Source of the DNA: Euryodendron excelsum | Taxonomy: Eukaryota; Streptophyta; Magnoliopsida; Ericales; Pentaphylacaceae | Direction: 5' to 3' | NCBI GenBank assembly: GCA_033060915.1 | Contig: CM065387.1 | Span: 29,347,501 to 29,411,500 of the forward strand | DNA length: 64,000 nucleotides | In this document: piece by piece, positions 22,500 to 33,942 of the stretch | Layout of the letters: each line of letters opens with the position of its first letter | How positions within the stretch are numbered: the stretch's first letter is position 1 | The notes under the pieces: model-generated | The model's input: the letters and a program-made list of their open reading frames with translations, nothing else | Database searches by the model: none | Told to the model about the DNA's origin: nothing | Program-made: the position numbers and the translations under genes

Positions 22500-25047
22500 T
22501 GTCACGCCCATAACCCGGCCTATACGAATTTAGGGTACATGACCGGCTAGTAGCAAGGCTACCCAATGCCGCATTACATAAACTGGTTGATCACCTGTGC
22601 ATAATCATTTATAATGCATAATTGCGAAAAATAGAACTTTTAATAACTTGAAAACATAATCCATGTCATATATGCTAGAGCTGTGCCTAATCCCAAACAT
22701 AACATACATAAAGACCAAATCAAGGTCCACAAAAGTTATAACAATATATAATTACAAAACATTGGGTCCAATCCTCAAATATTATACAAAACATAGGCCC
22801 GTGGGTCGTAGCTCAAATCCACATTTGGCCTCGCTCTAGGGCCTCCCGGATTGGCTACCTGAAAATCATTTGAGAAAACGTAAGCTAATGCTTAGTGAAT
22901 AACAATGATGCATGAGTGAGAAAATATCATGGACTAGTAATTATATCCAACGTACAAGGATCGATAATCAGTTATGCATAAGGAAATGAGCTTTTGAACG
23001 TTTAAAGCTTAGGCTTGGAACTTGTAGGTAACGTAAACATCATTTGAAACGTTTCAACATTTTAACATTTCAAATCATAATATCATAAGAAGAGATGCAA
23101 CATAACATTATTCTTGATATAGCATTTCATAACTTGTCGTAAAAAATGTGAACATATCATGGTTCTCGGTTCAAAACATAAGTGTGTTACAACTCGGCAT
23201 ATGAGCTAGACTCCATAGTAACCATATAGGTCATGCTAAGGCTGTTTAGGCCAAGGATGTCTCCTAATATAGATGGTTTATTTCCTGTCCCATATCGTAG
23301 GACTATCGGGCTAGATTAAGGTCTTGCCACAAGAAGATCCGAGTTGGTACCATACATTGGAAACTTAACATCTCTTTCATTTAAACATTATAGTCCATTG
23401 TTTCCATTCATAACATAATATAGCTTGCATGCATTTGAAATATGACATTTGTAATTGAATGTAGCATTGATGCATTGAAATGTATGGAAAACATTCATGA
23501 TATAGAGGTGAGCTTAAAACATTTAGAAAATACTAGAGTTTTACTCATGGCATTTCGTTACTCACCTTTCTCCAATTGGACGGGTGTGAAACAAGGTATT
23601 CCTACCCAAATGCACGTAGAAGCAAAGAAATATTAATGTAAGACTCTAAGGCAAAACAATAACACGCAAGTCAAGACTAAACATGTAACCCACTCAACCC
23701 CAACTCAACAACACCTCATTCACACAATAGGAGAGCGAGGCTAAACTCTAGGACAAAGCCCTGATGTATAATAAGAACATGAAGTTGACTTTTGAACATG
23801 AAAACCGGAATGTCGACTCTTTCATCGAGTCCCAACCACCCCTTAACGATGATTTCACACTCAAGGCTAGTTCCATTTAAAAATAGGCTTAGAGGCCTTT
23901 ATTTTGATAGGTCATGGGCCAAAAAGACATTTCGGGTGAAGAAGTTATGCCTTACAGAAGGTGGACTAAAATTTTGGAAAATAATGTTGTTGGCATGGAT
24001 TTTAGGTCAATTTCAAGCCCCCATTTCTCTGAATCTATAAGGAATTAGAGAGCAAACTTTATATGGGTACAAAGATCTATGAGTCTACTTTCGAACGCTT
24101 CAAACGGTGCATCAATTTGACTTTTCTAGAGAAAGTTATGCCTGTTTTACTAAATAGTGTCCGAGCTGACAGACTGTTTGAATGCCTAACCGGGAGTTCG
24201 AACGCCTAGGCAAAAGGCACTGGGAGTTCGAACTCCAAGAAGAAAATCGAAAAGACCCCCTTCTATGAGGGTTCAAATTCCCCCCATGAGAGTTTGAACG
24301 CTCAGGCTTATTTCTCACCGTTCGAACTCCATATTGGAAGTTCGAATGCCCTGTTCTGGGTAGCACTCGAAGCTCAACCAAAACACAACCAAAAGTCTTC
24401 CAAACACAACCAAACCTTCCCAATACTCTTAGGGGTCAAAGATTAACCCAAAAGAATGATAATAACTCAAAATGGGGGAGAAAGAACAATCAAAACAAAG
24501 GGATCTAAAGAAAAAATTAAAACCCTAACATTTCACATATTTGAGGGTTTCAACCCCTAACTCTCCAATCCTCCAATATTGAGCTTCAAGCCTTCAAATT
24601 CAAAGTAATTAAGACTCAAGGAGTCCCCCAAGACAAACCCAACTCATATATATGCATACATACAAACACCCAACAAAATCACACAAGATAAATACATATA
24701 TATATGCAATTGTAGAGAGAGAGAAATGAAACTTTACCTTCTTCAAGCTTGGTGAAGTTTTCAATGGCTTCAATCCCTTCCTTCAAAGCTTCTTCCTTCA
24801 ATCTCCCCTTCCTTCTTCCCCTTTCTCTCTTTCTCCCTCTCTCTATCGATTTGTGTGTGTGTGTGTTTTGTGTGTTGTAAGAAGAGACACATGGGAAATA
24901 ATCCCATGTGTCTCACACCTCCAAAACAAGATACAACACAAGTTTTCATTGGTCATTTTGACCTAAAAGAAGGAATAATTAACACTAAAAATTGCATAAC
25001 CTAGAAATTCTCATTAATATAATTAGATAGAGGTTTGGGATATCACA
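22500..25047 (-). mobile_element. Solo LTR, Tekay-like (B family), nested in A1
   Basis: 2548 bp with TGTCACGCCCATAACCCGG at 22500 and GGGATATCACA at 25047, the reverse complement of the B1 LTR termini. A perfect 5-bp target duplication CCCAG flanks it (22495-22499 and 25048-25052). The undisturbed target (TACCCAGAGCCGGTG) is visible in A2 at about 54149-54163. No internal region or second LTR, so it is a solo LTR. It keeps the hairpin (24884-24914) and the conserved block (24020-24165). Confidence 0.95.
24165..24370. repeat. Palindrome-word cluster in the solo B LTR
   Basis: The word GGAGTTCGAAC recurs several times, including the perfect 14-bp palindrome GGAGTTCGAACTCC (24223-24236) and diverged copies at about 24190, 24290, 24327 and 24336. 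It stands at the same place, next to the conserved block, as the 71-bp array in LTR B1, whose word is GGAGT..ACTCC. Confidence 0.65.
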
Positions 25048-26143
25048 CCCAGAGCCGGTGTAGTCGGAAAAGGCGACCGGCCAACCATGGGCAAAACGGT
25101 CATTTTGCACCGGGTTTGCCGGAATTGACTCGGAATGATTCGAAAAGATAATGGAAGGTTGAGAATACTATAAGAAGCATTATCGGGAGATTACCGGTTT
25201 GATACCTAAGCCGGTGTAGTTCCCGGGGCATTCAGATGCCTAGGGGCAAAATGGTCATTTTGACAAGAAAGTCTCGGAATTGGCCCGAAACTGACTAGAA
25301 GGCACCTAATCATGCCGGATTGCTTTTAAGACAATCTTGGAAGGGTGGACTTACCGTTCTGAGGACTTATGTATTATCTCGAGAAACGTGCTGAAAAATG
25401 GCCTTAGGGGCAGTTTGGTTATTTTTTACTGGAGTGGGCTAGCAAGCACTGGTGTTGACCTGGGTTTTGTGTGTTTCCGTCACTGTGATGGCGGTCCTGT
25501 GATATAGGGGTTTGTTGGCAATTCCCTATATCGACCTGTTTGCGAGACTTCCGCTTCTCTGACGGTTGCGATGTTTACAAGTACTTCCGTTACTTTGACG
25601 GTTCACGATTATTCCCGAGACTGCCTGGTCTCGAGAAGCTGCTGATGGGACTTAGCACCTAAGAAATTGACTCTCTCAGAAGGCGTGTCGAAACGGACAT
25701 TTCTGCATTGGTGGGCTAGCAAGCGTTAAAGGTGGATCGTTCTACCATTTAAGGGACTTGGGGTCTCGTCCCGGTCGACAGGTTTGAAGGGACTTACCGT
25801 TCCGAAGAGACTTTCTTCGAAAAACATGTCGGACAGGATAGACTTACCGTCTCGAGGAATCAACTTTATCGAGAGAGGGATTAGAATTGGAATTGGACTT
25901 GGACTTGAAAAAAGGGACTTACCGTCTTCGAGAAGACGTGCCTGATTTGGAATTGTACCGAGCAATGCCCCGAAGGGCATTTTGGTCATTTTGTCTCTAT
26001 TTGGGCTTGGCAGGCCTGCGATGCAATGGATAGACAGGATTAGACTTGGAAAGTTGATTTGACTCAAAATATGTCCACATTGACTTGAATACAAGTCTAG
26101 ACGGACTATAGACTGCCGAGCGGGCAAAAATGAAGTGCTTATA

Positions 26144-26161
26144 GCTGCCCCTTTTTTTTTG
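26144..26161 (-). promoter_or_regulatory. Polypurine tract of element A1
   Basis: On minus, an AAAAAAAAAGGGGCAGC-type tract directly abuts the 3' LTR (TATAAGCAC...). It primes plus-strand DNA synthesis. The A2 copy at 55411-55428 reads CAGAAAAAGAGGGGCAGC. Confidence 0.8.
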
Positions 26162-26585
26162 TCTTTATTTGTCGAAGACAAAAAATGATAGAGTAAGAGT
26201 CCCATGTTGACTGTGAGGCAGTCGGAGGGACGGACCTTGGAAATTTTTCGACAACGGGGGTTTGGAAATGGATATTGGGCCCAACAGGCCTTCAAAAACG
26301 GGTTTTGACAGGAAAAAGTGCAAAGCTGCCCAGAAGTTGGAATTGGTGCCACTTGGAGTGGCGCCTTTGGCAAATTTTGCTTGGCACCAGGATCAAAACC
26401 AGCACACTGCTAGTTCGACACTGCTGCGGGTTTTGAAGAGTTTTTGGAGAATCGAGAGTCTTTGTGTAGAAATCGACTTGAACCTTGAAGGGGCACTCCT
26501 TGGGGACCACGAGTGATTGCCGGAAGTAGACCACGTCATCGGAAAAATGGCCGAAAAAGAAGATTTCGCCGGAGAACTCCAAAAA
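26162..26585 (+). promoter_or_regulatory. Promoter and leader exon of the A1 plus-strand gene
   Basis: Closely similar to A2 55429-55871. Both contain a long 5' stretch ending in a CGCCGGAGAAC..CCAAAAA exon end followed by GTGAGTTTT. No TATA box is visible on plus. GGTGCCACTTGGAGTGGCGCC (about 26347-26366) is a decayed inverted repeat, and 'ttttgacaggaaaaag' (about 26303-26318) is a mutated form of the E2F-like site that is intact in A2. Confidence 0.55.
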
Positions 26586-27459
26586 GTGAGTTTTTAATTT
26601 TCTGTTGATTTCAACGTGTAGAATTTTGTTTGAGTTGTGTGAACAGTGGAAATTGATGTTTTGATATATTTTGAACATTATGGTGATGTTATTTTTGCAT
26701 TTTGGTGCTTGTTGGACTGAATTTGAGCGATTTTGCTTGATTATGTGAATGAGATTTTTGCAGGAATTGGGGGTTTGTTCCTACAAGCTTGGATGTTGAG
26801 TTTTTTGGCTAGATTTTTATACCGTGTGCCTTAGAAACATGTGTTTAACAATCGTGTGAAGTTTCCTGATTTTTTCAAAACTTGGTGAATTTTTGATTTT
26901 TTAAAAAAATAGAAAAATATGTAAAAAATTAGAAAATTGATGAAATTAATGGAGTTTAAAATTTAGAAAAAATGTAGGAGTATTTTAGAAAACATTGGAA
27001 ATGATTTTGAGGAACTTTAGGACATTTTTCAAAACCATTGATTTATTGAAAAAATAAAACATGTGTTTTGAAAATTTCAAAAAATTAAAAAGTGTGCACG
27101 GGTGCTGATGTTATGTGATTGTTACGTTGTGCAGTGCACGGTTTGTGTTTTGTGTTAATGTCATGGGTGTTGTAGGGACCATTTTTAAACAAAACTTTGT
27201 CGAAAGTTTTAGAAATTAGGGAAAGAGTTGGAAAAGGTTTAGAAATAAAATCTTTTTGAAAGAAAAAGAAGAAAGCCCTTGAGATTTGACTTGAAGTTGG
27301 AAACTCAAAAGGTGTAGGAAATTCGTTTTGACTTATCATTTGAAATCTTTTTATTATTATTATTTTTTGTTTGTTTTTATTGTTTATTTACTTTATTTTA
27401 TTATTATTTATTTGCATGTACCGTATATTAACACCTCTTACATTGGCTTACCTTTCCAG
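26586..27459 (+). other. Leader intron of the A1 plus-strand gene
   Basis: Donor AAAAA|GTGAGTTTT at 26586 and acceptor CTTACCTTTCCAG|G at 27459, 874 bp, T-rich throughout, ending one base before ATG 27461. Element A2 has the same intron (55872-56753, 882 bp) with the same donor and acceptor and clear similarity over its length. A conserved intron before an ATG suggests real plus-strand transcription of this gene. Confidence 0.7.
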
Positions 27460-27460
27460 G

Positions 27461-29262
27461 ATGGTAGATACGGGTGATGATGGTTTTGAGAGAAGATGTC
27501 GCTCGAGGAAGGCAGCTCTAACAGATTCCACCGGCGGTTGCAGTCGATCCAGAGGTAATCGACGATCTATGGGGCAAGCGTCGTCTAGCTAGAGTGGTCG
27601 GGGAAGTAGGCCACCTGTCAACACCTTTCCTCCTATTAAGCAGGCCTTTGCAGAGGAGATCGGTGGAGAGGGGAGGTACCGGGTCTTGGGGATCAGGTGA
27701 CCGGTTATGGGAGAGCCTCCTCTAGACATAGGCAGACGAATGTTGATTTGGGTGACTTGGAGGTACCAGACATCCCCCCGCTCGGGGATCTTGCTTATCA
27801 CCCCAGTGTATACTCTAGACATCATTTGCCCCCTCCTCAGGTACACACAGCTATTAGAAGGGCTGTTCATTAGGTCTTCATGACCTTGTAGCGGGCTGCT
27901 CCATCGTATCGTGCCTTCTTGGCTGAGATCAGATTCGAAGCCTTCATGGGATTACAGGTTAACCGCCTGAACCGACATCTGGTGCTGGCACTGGTTGACC
28001 GGTGGTTTGGAGAGATGAGGACCTTTCTTTTTGTTGGCTTTGAGTTGGGTCCCACCCCTTTGGATTGGGCGATTATCACAGGGCTTTCCTTCGTCGGCCA
28101 GAGGATCACTTTACAGTCAGTCAATAGAGACGAGGCCTACATTCTGCTGGACTTGCCCCCTCCTGAGTGTTCTGTCTTCCCAATTTCCTGGCTCAGCTGG
28201 GATGACTGTACCTTTGCTATTGAGCCCTCCCCTTCTCAGTGCGACATCATGAGATGGTGACTTGTTTTGTATATTATCTTTAACTGCTTTTGCAACAACA
28301 AGAAGTTGCTCGTGCCTTTTCGTTTGGTGAGCATAGTATCTGATCTTGGGGCTTTGTTTGAGCTGGATTGGGGGTTCTTCTCCTTTGGCTGCTTCCTTTG
28401 ATCGATGCGGGTCTGGACTTCTTCCTGTTAGGGCAGCGTAACTAGTTTCTGGCCCTTTCTTGTCTAGTGGAGCTATGAGTACTTGCCTGTTCGTCGCCCT
28501 GCAGTTGTCGAGGATGACCTTTATCCTCGTGCTTTGCGATGGGCTCGTGATCGGGTGGCCCAGCGATCAGAGATTACTAACTTTGTGACGCTACGGGCGA
28601 ACCTGGAGTTGATTGAGGCGAGAGACGTAATTTGGCGGCCCTTCATTGGATCAGTTCATTATGAGACGGTGCGGTACTTAGTTCCGTTGTCCCTGTCGAG
28701 GGCTGCTTTTCTCAGTGACGATACTTGGGAGTCCTATCTAGGGGAGCGGCACTAGCGGTAGTTTCATGAGTAGTTCCGATCAGCAGGAGCTTCGCTAGAG
28801 TATATGTTTGGAGCCTTGGTGGCGGGGTACCTATCCCCTATCAGGAGCGGCAGCTGGGTGCCAAGTTCTTACTTTCTTCAGATACGGATTATGCTGCGCA
28901 CTTTGGGGCTCATTTTGTCAATGCTTTCACCCGATTTGAGGTAGTAGTCGGCGGATACGCTGTGGGCTAGGAGATGGTTGACTTGTGGTGTCGAGCTGGA
29001 AGATATGTGCCCCAGGCTGAATTTACTACTGTGAGGGATCAGAGAGATTAGTACCAGATGGAGCGGGATCAGTACCAGGCCGAGGTGGCTTCCTTGATGA
29101 CTCTCCTTCTTTTTGCTCTGCTGTTGTTTAGTTTTTCTTTCATGTGGCTGATTTCGGTTCTATCTTCCCTACAGGATGCTAGTGCTTCGAGTAGTTATCC
29201 ACCTCCTTCGATGCCAGGTTTTAGGGATTTCAATCCAGATGACATTGACTTTGACCTTTGAT
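27461..29262 (+). pseudogene. Plus-strand (antisense) gene of A1, plant mobile domain (PMD) protein
   Basis: Starts at ATG 27461, one base after the leader intron. The region 27919-28258 encodes LNRHLVLALVDRWFGEMRTF and FELGPTPLDWAIITGLSFVG, the N-terminal signature of the plant mobile domain (PF10536; MAIN/MAIL1 family in Arabidopsis, known also from transposons). 28470-28755 adds YEYLPVRRPAVVEDDLYPRA and DVIWRPFIGSVHYETVRYL, matching the later part of that domain. The C-terminus is FRDFNPDDIDFDL with TGA at 29260-29262, perhaps after a small intron ending at TTCCCTACAG (29174). Stops and frame changes (27590, 27872, 28258, 28755 and others) make it non-functional as read. In family members PMD is linked to genome silencing and transposon control; its use by the element is not known. 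Confidence 0.7.
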
Positions 29263-31212
29263 GGATGCCCCTTGAGGAGACTCTAATCTTCCTTTGCCCC
29301 TATCCCTGAGATGTATTTATGTTAGACAGTTTTATTTTGTGAATTTTGTACAAAGATGGATATTTATGGTATTTAGATGCATGGATAGGCAGAGACATTT
29401 ATGATTTTTTTTTCTTTTTTTCAGCTAAGTATATGATCAGATACATGTGTAGAAATGATGATGTTGTGTATCTATTACAAGGGTTGATGTTGGTGACTTT
29501 TGTTTTTACATGGAGTTATGTCCTATGCGAAGCTTATGCGATTTTTTTTTATGCACATATTAGAAATACATTAACTAACAGAATGACAAGGGGTGTTGTC
29601 GAAGTCGATATCCTTGGGAATGGTAACTCTTTCCTTTTCGGGGGTCTAGCCTCCTCTGGCTCAACCTTACCTTGATTGGATGATAGCACTTCGCACCTTT
29701 CTCAACCTTTTGATCGCCTCTGATTCTCTACCTCGGGGTTAGTATATATGATTATTGGGCTGAAACTCTCGACTCTCGGGGTTTTAGCAGCAGCTTACCT
29801 AACTTTTAGTAGAGCGATAAGTGGCCAGTCTTTCAATCTGAGGAGACTTTGTTTAGGACCGTAATGTAGGCTAGGTTATGAGGTTTTAGAAACAACAGGA
29901 TATGCAGGCTCAAATTTGATGTTGTTTTCGGTAGGGTTTAGATCTATACCATCCTTGACTATTTTTCTTCCAGTAGGGTTAGCATCCATTCTTGGCTTTG
30001 GCAGCGTGTCTAGCTCACTTAGATTAAGCAATCCGTTTTCAATCAGAGTGGACTTTAGTAGGGTTGTAATGTATGCCATGGTTTTGGGGTTTTGCAAGAA
30101 AGGGTAAAGGCTCGAACCTATTGTTTCTACTGGGTTTCTTTGTGACCTAGGATCACCTTTAAATTTCCTTCTTGCTTTTACTGTATACTTCTCAGGGTGA
30201 AAATGACTCTTTTCTTTCACCCTTTCTATATGTTTCTTGAGATAAACATGACTTTCCTCTCTTTCGATCTTCTTATTATGCTTTTGAAGATGACTCAATC
30301 ATGGTTTTCTTCAGGCCTTTCCTTAGAAGTTTTTTTTTTTTTTTTTTGTTTTTTTTTTTTTTGGCCTTTTGCCCCTTGGGACCTCTTTTCCTTCGCTTAG
30401 TCCTTTTTATCTTTTTCCTTTCTATGGAACGAGTAATTCTACCATCCCTTTTTCCTTTAGACATTTTACTTAGCAATCTAACCCAATGTAGGCAATGATC
30501 CCTAGGTTGGGGTTTTTTCTCGAAAAGGATAAATGGCTCAATGGGTTTGACAAGGGGTTGCTTTTGACTGTATGGGAAATGAAATGAGAGTCTCTCTTCA
30601 CTTTGAACTAGATTGCTTGGTTTATAGAGCCTTCAATGCTGCCTTAGCACAGTGGGGGTGGATACCATTCCTAGAGTTTTTAAATATTGTCTGCCCCAGT
30701 GTGGGGAGGACAGTCTTGGATCGAGGTTGACGAGGAAAAATTCGTTTGTTGCGAGGCTCTAGGGGTTAAGCAAAAGGAATTTTTATGGGAACATGAAAGA
30801 TAGCTCCTCTTCATTTTGATAATCCGGCCACACATTGCTTAGCTTTGGAGTCTTGCAAGTGTTGCCTCTGGGTAGTTTCCTCATTCATCCAAGAACTCTC
30901 TTTTTTCAGAAAGCTGATCGTTGAGGGAGTGGTTAACTTATGCTATCATCCCTTCAAGTCAAACTAACCCCTAAGATAAATGATGCCCCTTGCGTAGAAA
31001 GTAGCTACCATTCCCAAGAGAAGATAAGTCAATAACGATGGAATAAAAGACTATCATTTGATTATTATTATAATTTTTTATGGAAAGCATAGAGTTCTTA
31101 AGCAAAAAACGAAATGTAAACATCAATTCAAAGACAGGAAATAAAAGGGATAGAAAGAAAGTGGGTGAGAACACCCTTCTCTTGTACGCTTTTGATGAGA
31201 TTCCTGCATTCT
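29263..31212. other. A1 region between the antisense gene and gag remnant
   Basis: No coding domain. T-runs near 29407 and 30329-30361 lie on plus. 30500-30690 is similar to A2 59420-59590, which in A2 lies just after the pol stop. The passage from this post-pol sequence to the gag tail at 31213 marks where pol has been deleted. A 30980-31130 tract is AT-rich filler. Confidence 0.55.
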
Positions 31213-32463
31213 TCAATAGGGCTTTGGGACGATGCCCATATCAACATTCCATCCATGGTTGATATCTTCAGCCAAGGCAGGACAGGTAGATGCTTGTCCT
31301 GGAGTTCCAAGTGAGTTGGCGGCGATGATGTAATTGCCAGCTTTCTTGACCGTCTTGCATTCCTGTGTTTGCTCCATAGTTTCTCTAACAAACCAGTTGG
31401 GTAGCTCGTCTTCTTCCAGCTTGATAGATCGAGCTTGGGCTTTTCTGCTCTGGCGTCCAGCTGTGGCTCGGTGTTCCTCAAGTGTGCATAATGGGGGATT
31501 CTGATCACTAAGTTTGGACAGCTCCTAGTCAATTTTCTTCACAGATTCATATGCGAGTTCGTCTTCGGGGATCGGCATTTTATCGGGGTTAGACCGTAAC
31601 TAGGCATGATACTGCTCCATATCTTCGCATTCCATTTCCTCCCCATCCTTGTAAAATATTTCTTGGCATGTGGCAAAACAAATCTTGTCATTACCAAATT
31701 TTGTAATGACGTTGACGGTGTGGTCTAGCAGAGGGTCCATAGTGCCGTTTGGAGAAGGATTTGCTGGTCGTAAGCCAATGATCTTGTTATCTATTAGGTC
31801 TTGAATCTTATGCTTGAGGGTCAAACAATCTTCAGTGTCATGTCCTTGGCCACCCAAATGGTACTTACAGCTTGCTGTAGATTCAAAGTAATGAGGCAGA
31901 GGATTGGGCTAGGGTCGAGCAGGTATAGGCTTCAGATATCCGGCTGCTAAGAGACCAAAATAGGCCATGGTATGTGAACACGCGAGTTTAGTAAATGTCT
32001 GCTTTTTTCCACTTGTTTGCCTAGGCCAAGGAGGTGTTGAAGATTGGGAACCGAGTTTTGGCGAGGTCACAACCGGGCTGAAGGTTCGAGAATTAAAAGG
32101 ACTTCGGGTTTTATGTTTCAAAATGGGATGATTTTCGGTGTCAGGGCCAAATGGGTTGGGCTGGTATTCATATGAGAGATTATATAATCCCGGGGTTTGG
32201 TTAGAGGTTTGTTTAGAAGGCATCGGAACAAGGCTTTCGGCCTGGGGAGGTCGTTGGTAAGCAATGGTCGGGGCATAGTCTTGGTCTTCCTTCTTCATCC
32301 TTTTTCGTTCATCATGGGTTTGGGCTTGCGAGGACTCTGCTTACTCATGTGTTGCATGGGATAAGAGTGAAAAGAGTATGCCTTCCATTTTGGTCATCCT
32401 ATGTCTGACTCCTCTCGCCTCTGCTAGTAGTGGAGTTAAGGTATTGAGAGTGAGTGATTCCAT
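31213..32463 (-). pseudogene. gag remnant of A1 (N-terminus and nucleocapsid, capsid core missing)
   Basis: Frame opens MESLTLNTLTPLLAEARGVR at 32463, followed by a proline-rich linker and FTKLACSHTMAYFGLLAAGY. The Tat-type gag end follows, with the knuckle-like CKYHLGGQGHDTEDC (about 31831-31875) and LKHKIQDLIDNKIIGL. In Tat gag proteins a long capsid segment with a conserved W-rich core normally lies between the N-terminal piece and this end; it is not found here, so the gene is internally deleted. In-frame stops lie at 32341, 31909, 31600 and near 31527. The unrecognised tail ends at TGA 31213-31215. The product would package element RNA if intact; this copy cannot. Confidence 0.75.
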
Positions 32464-33921
32464 GGGCGTTTCTGAGCTTTTGGCCTGTAACTATGTGGGG
32501 ATGAGGAGAAGTACTTGAAACCAACGAAGGAAAAGAGTCAGTGTTTTATCTTGATAAGTCTTTATGTATTGCATGCTCTAGGGTGCCCCTCTTTAGGAGG
32601 GAAACTAAACATGGTGAATTGGCTCACTTTTGGGGATAAGGGATTTGCCCCTGTATGCAGATACTTTACCATCGATTTGACAAGCTATACTCATCCTTAC
32701 ATTTATTCGTTTGCGGAAAAGGGGTGCTTTGAACTTTTGGGTTTAAAACAAAAGAGATAAAGTACACTTTAACAGGGGGAGGGGGGAACACGTTTATTTG
32801 GACTTTCACCTATCTAATTTTACAAAAGAAATCTTGAACTACTCTTGAGTTTTCGGATTTGCCTTCATTGGATTTGATGTTGAGGAGGTCGCTGGGAGAC
32901 CTTACTGATTGGTTGCCCCTTGTCTTCATGGCAATTCTATCTCCGTGAGCATAGAGGGATTGGGGGCCCCTTTTATGGGATGAATTGATGTACATGCCAT
33001 GAGTCCTTAGGGTTACATGGGAACCCTTAGGGTTTAGGTAGGTTTAATGCAAGGGAGAGTGAACTAGGTGTCGCTCTCAATTGGTTGATCATATGCATGA
33101 GAATGGAGTGACTTGAGTTACTTGGAACTCTTGTCTTGACATGGAATACGAGATGCATGAAAATGGATGCATAGAGTATAAGGAGAGAGAATACAATTGA
33201 AGTACATATGCATGTATGAGCAGTTAGACAAGCATTATAACAGTAAGAATACAATCATTATAACAATAGGAATAGACAGATATAAATGAAAATAAGAGCA
33301 GTCGCCCTTTCCTCTATGGTTTTGGAAAATGGTGCGCATGTCGTAAATCCGGTAAAGATTCGACTATGCATGGTATCTATATGAGCATGAGGTTGAGGGT
33401 TTACTAATGCGCCCTAAGAAGGCTCGGTCCTCGGATCTTCAAACCTAGGCCCACTCCTCGAGGTGGTGCCATGATCGATTGGTGATTCGAGCAGGGGAAC
33501 CATCAAGAGGCCGTAGACGAAGAAACTGACCCAACATCTTGCCCACAACCAATATACCGTTCCCCCTTTCTAAGTAGAAGGGACATATTAGGGTAAAAAT
33601 ACAAATATGTAGAATGAAAGTGCATGTGCAGTGTGTGTGTGTGATTTTTGAAAGCGGAGGAAAGAGCCCAACAACTACCATCCATCCTGTTCATCACATT
33701 CATGCATAGCAGTTAATAAAATTTAAACAAAAAGCACACCTACAAAACAAAGATGCAAGAGTTAGTATGTAACTGACAAACTTAATACAAGATAATATGA
33801 ATGCATTTTTTTTAAAACAAATAACTTCGAAAACTTAAAGTGAATAGGATTAAACAAGTTAATTAAAGACTCTACATGGGTGAAGGGTAAAGAGACATGA
33901 CTACGGCTTAACCCTCTAAGT
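32464..33921. other. A1 untranslated leader between primer site and gag
   Basis: About 1.45 kb with no domain on either strand. Long leaders are normal for Ogre-like elements. A short GT repeat (33631-33642) is the only landmark. Confidence 0.5.
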
Positions 33922-33940
33922 GTCCCCAGCGGAGTCGCCA
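33922..33940 (-). promoter_or_regulatory. Tat-type primer binding site of A1
   Basis: On minus, TGGCGACTCCGCTGGGGAC begins two bases after the 5' LTR. The sequence is the conserved post-LTR motif of Ogre-type elements, whose primer is reported to be a tRNA-Arg. It fixes the orientation of A1 on the minus strand. Confidence 0.85.
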
Positions 33941-33942
33941 GT

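Larger units (their letters stand above)
19127..26143 (-). mobile_element. 3' LTR of element A1 (with nested solo LTR)
   Basis: Begins TGTCACGCCCAAATTTTTC (19127) and ends GTGCTTATA (26143), where other copies end CTTACA. Without the nested solo LTR and its duplicated target it is about 4.46 kb, close to the 4.42 kb of the partner LTR at 33943-38361. It contains a purine-rich degenerate repeat (19660-21180), the conserved TACGTAGG block (19773-19850) and a TATA box (22041-22050, minus). Confidence 0.85.

Noticed and set aside
22209..22511. Open frames of 80-115 residues near LTR ends (also 36973-37314, 53865-54206, 54007-54388)
   Set aside because: They recur only because the LTR sequence recurs. 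No domain, and the frame is not kept by selection-like substitution.
24160..24370. tRNA-like or promoter B-box from repeated GTTCGAACTCC words
   Set aside because: No cloverleaf or matching A-box can be drawn; the words are repeats of an LTR cluster.
31128..31532. 134-residue minus frame as part of gag
   Set aside because: It is in another frame from the gag remnant (31213-32463), which carries the recognisable motifs.
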